From assembly GCA_937880705.1 (NCBI GenBank), contig CALGRZ010000014.1, positions 1 to 16,338 on the forward strand: DNA of 16,338 nt. Reading direction: 5' to 3'. This stretch comes from an uncultured Alistipes sp. Lineage in GTDB: Bacteria; Bacteroidota; Bacteroidia; Bacteroidales; Rikenellaceae. Positions 15,042 through 16,338 of this stretch are shown here, one piece after another; positions within the stretch are counted from its first letter, which is position 1; each line of letters opens with the position of its first letter. The position numbers and the translations under genes are program-made. The notes beneath the pieces are model-generated. The model was not told where the DNA came from, did not search any database, and saw nothing but the letters and a program-made list of their open reading frames with translations.

Positions 15042-15441
15042 CGGCCTATGCTCCTCGCTGGCCGCACTCTTCTGCCCCATAGCACCCCTTGTAGGTGCCG
15101 TCACGCTCTTCATCGGCGTGGACTTCCTCACCGGCATCGTCGCCTCGCGCGCCGAGGCCAAGAGGGAGGGCCGGCAATGGTGGTTTGAGAGCCGTCGCGC
15201 CTGGCGCACGGTACTCAAGCTGGGCTTTGTGATCATCGCCATCGTGCTGGCACACGTCCTGGACAGCTGCCTCGCGGAGATGCTCACCATCAACCTCGCC
15301 AAGCTCTTCACAGGCTTCGTCTGCGGTGTTGAGCTGTGGTCGTTTTTAGAGAATGCCTCGGCCATCAGCCACTCGCCACACCTCGCATGGCTGGGCCGTT
15401 GGGTTAAACGTCGCGTAGAGAGGGAGGTGGAGAATGAGTAG
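15016..15441 (+). CDS. Phage holin (holin 4 family-like)
   Basis: A 141-residue membrane protein with hydrophobic segments near residues 6-30, 26-45 (LVGAVTLFIGVDFLTGIVAS), 70-88 (KLGFVIIAIVLAHVLDS) and 95-112. LFIGVDFLTGIVAS followed by a basic helix and ESRRAWRTVLKLG is the pattern of the phage_holin_4/toxin-secretion holin family. Holins make holes in the inner membrane so that a cell-wall enzyme can act, ending the infection cycle. The gene starts inside the connector gene and overlaps the next gene by 8 bases. A basic, charged C-terminus (WVKRRVEREVENE) fits holin control regions. Confidence 0.82.
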   Translation: METLFKLISGLCSSLAALFCPIAPLVGAVTLFIGVDFLTGIVASRAEAKREGRQWWFESRRAWRTVLKLGFVIIAIVLAHVLDSCLAEMLTINLAKLFTGFVCGVELWSFLENASAISHSPHLAWLGRWVKRRVEREVENE

Positions 15442-15871
15442 AGGCTTAAGGAACAACAATCCGGGCAATATACGTCGCTCGGGCACACGCTTTCGTGGCG
15501 AGGTGCTGCCCGGCAGCGACCCTTCGTTCAAGGAGTTTTATACCGTGGCTCTGGGCTATCGTGCCATGTTTGTGGTGCTGGACACCTACGCCCGACGATA
15601 CGCTCTGAAGAGCATCCGCGAGATGATCACCCGCTACGCCCCACCCTCCGAGAACTTCACCGAGGGCTACATACGCTTCGTGGCACGCACCGCGGGCATC
15701 ACCCCCGACGAGGAGCTCAACACCCGCCGACCGCAGGATATGATACCCGTGGTTATGGCCATGTCCGAGATCGAGAACGGCACACCGGCCAATATCGGTG
15801 ATGTGCACCGAGGCTGGAACCTCTTTGCCGACGACAGACACGCCACCCACGTCACACCGCCTGCGGAGTAG
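15434..15871 (+). CDS. Virion-type peptidoglycan hydrolase ('structural protein P5'-like)
   Basis: A 145-residue protein starting MSRGLRNNNPGNIRRS, the signature of a family in Bacteroidetes prophages often labelled 'structural protein P5' or endolysin. Further family residues are RGEVLPGSDPSFKEF, GYRAMFVVLDTYARRY, MITRYAPPSEN and NTRRPQDMIPVVMAMSEIENG, ending in GWNLF. It probably cleaves cell-wall sugar strands; a glutamate near residue 24-25 or in the RYAPPSEN segment could be catalytic, but I cannot assign it. There is no signal peptide, so it would rely on the holin encoded by the overlapping upstream gene. It is the last gene before the cassette terminator. Confidence 0.75.
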   Translation: MSRGLRNNNPGNIRRSGTRFRGEVLPGSDPSFKEFYTVALGYRAMFVVLDTYARRYALKSIREMITRYAPPSENFTEGYIRFVARTAGITPDEELNTRRPQDMIPVVMAMSEIENGTPANIGDVHRGWNLFADDRHATHVTPPAE

Positions 15872-15885
15872 CAGTCTACACCATC

Positions 15886-15920
15886 GGGGCTGACTAAAAC
15901 AGGTTTAGTCGGCCCCTTTT
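15886..15920 (+). terminator. Intrinsic terminator of the cassette
   Basis: GGGGC-T-GACTAAA (15886-15898) pairs with TTTAGTC-G-GCCCC (15904-15916) over 13 positions, with one T-G pair and a 5-base loop. TTTT follows at 15917-15920. It begins 14 bases after the lysin stop. A clean terminator closes the unit and isolates galE. Confidence 0.88.
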
Positions 15921-15931
15921 GTGTCGCGCTG

Positions 15932-15962
15932 TTTCAATTTTCATATTTTTTGCATATCTTTG
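15932..15962 (+). promoter_or_regulatory. Promoter of galE (Bacteroidetes type)
   Basis: TATCTTTG (15955-15962) matches the TAnnTTTG -7 box. TTTC (15932-15935) lies 19 bases upstream, one base from the -33 TTTG. The galE ATG is 26 bases downstream, so the leader is short. Confidence 0.7.
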
Positions 15963-15988
15963 TGGGTTGAAACAGATAAACCGCAAAT

Positions 15989-16338
15989 ATGAGCAAGAGA
16001 GTACTTGTTACGGGTGGTGCCGGCTACATCGGCTCACACACCACAGTTGAGCTTATCAACGCCGGCTATGACGTGGTCATCGTCGACAACTTCTCAAACA
16101 GCGACCCCTCGTCACTCGAGGGCATCAGGCAGATTACGGGTATCGCCCCCGACTTTGTAGAGGCAGACTGCTGCGACCGCGAGGCACTGGAGCAGGTCTT
16201 CCGCGACTACGACTTCCAGGCCGTGATACACTTCGCTGCCTATAAGGCTGTGGGAGAGTCTGTTGCCGAGCCCATGAAGTACTACCGCAACAACATGGTA
16301 TCGCTGCTCAACATCCTCGACCTGATGAAGCAGTACGA
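15989..16338 (+). CDS. galE: UDP-glucose 4-epimerase, N-terminal part (partial)
   Basis: The first 116 residues of an extended short-chain dehydrogenase that interconverts UDP-glucose and UDP-galactose with bound NAD. The nucleotide-binding loop GGAGYIGSH is at 9-17. D36/N37 of VDNFSNS bind the adenosine ribose. VIHFAAYKAVGESV (about 78-91) is the GalE-specific stretch, and NNMVSLLNILDLM continues the family pattern. The catalytic Ser/Thr-Tyr-Lys set lies beyond the window end. The ATG at 15989 gives the usual short N-terminus before the first strand. It has its own promoter and follows the cassette terminator, so it is a host gene bordering the phage-type cassette. Confidence 0.95.
   Translation, partial: MSKRVLVTGGAGYIGSHTTVELINAGYDVVIVDNFSNSDPSSLEGIRQITGIAPDFVEADCCDREALEQVFRDYDFQAVIHFAAYKAVGESVAEPMKYYRNNMVSLLNILDLMKQY

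Noticed and set aside
7832..15871. Tailocin or contractile injection system
   Set aside because: No sheath, tube, spike or AAA+ ATPase gene is visible, and a capsid and portal are present, which such systems lack.
7409..15988. Attachment-site direct repeats bordering the cassette
   Set aside because: Comparing both spacers by eye, I found no shared stretch longer than short AT-rich words such as AAATAT; there is no tRNA gene and no integrase.
1..16338. CRISPR arrays, tRNA, rRNA, insertion sequences
   Set aside because: No regularly spaced repeats, cloverleaf-like sequences, rRNA segments or transposase-like proteins were seen.

Overview
The window looks like a chromosomal segment of a Bacteroidales bacterium. 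Both intergenic regions that carry outward promoters have the Bacteroidetes -7 box TAnnTTTG (TATATTTG, TATCTTTG). The proteins are typical of the phylum: a Bacteroidetes-type RelA, DUF2490, DUF4956, a TonB/plug hybrid, and phage proteins of Bacteroidetes type. The coding DNA is rich in G and C with AT-rich spacers, which fits Rikenellaceae (Alistipes-like) better than Bacteroides, but that placement is inference.

Region 1 (1-6185, minus strand) is a tightly packed run of nine genes: a small secreted protein, a VTC-domain polyphosphate polymerase, a DUF4956 membrane protein, a DUF2490 outer-membrane barrel, a TonB C-terminal/plug hybrid, xseA, xseB, a zinc-ribbon methyltransferase and a RelA-type (p)ppGpp synthetase cut by the window edge. 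Spacing of a few bases and one stop/start overlap suggest one or two operons. The first genes look like a polyphosphate/envelope cluster. The later ones are DNA repair and stringent response genes.

Region 2 (6246-7408, minus strand) is prfA (release factor 1), with its own promoter upstream and an intrinsic terminator downstream.

Region 3 (7409-15920, plus strand) is the unusual part. Eight intact, head-to-tail genes of phage type sit between a strong host-style promoter and a clear intrinsic terminator: two tail-tip/fibre-like proteins, a ClpP-like head protease with an added N-terminal helix-turn-helix-like segment, a probable major capsid protein, a portal protein, a head-tail connector-like protein, a holin and a peptidoglycan-lysing virion-type protein. 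I see no terminase, integrase, transposase, repressor, tail tube or tape measure here, and no attachment-site repeats. The cassette is therefore either a reduced prophage with selected genes or a domesticated capsid/lysis system such as a gene-transfer-agent-like or killing particle. A 240-base leader precedes it. That leader holds two related palindromes exactly 100 bases apart, a long hairpin and a possible 33-codon leader peptide.

Region 4 (15932-16338) is the start of galE (UDP-glucose 4-epimerase) with its own promoter, running off the window.
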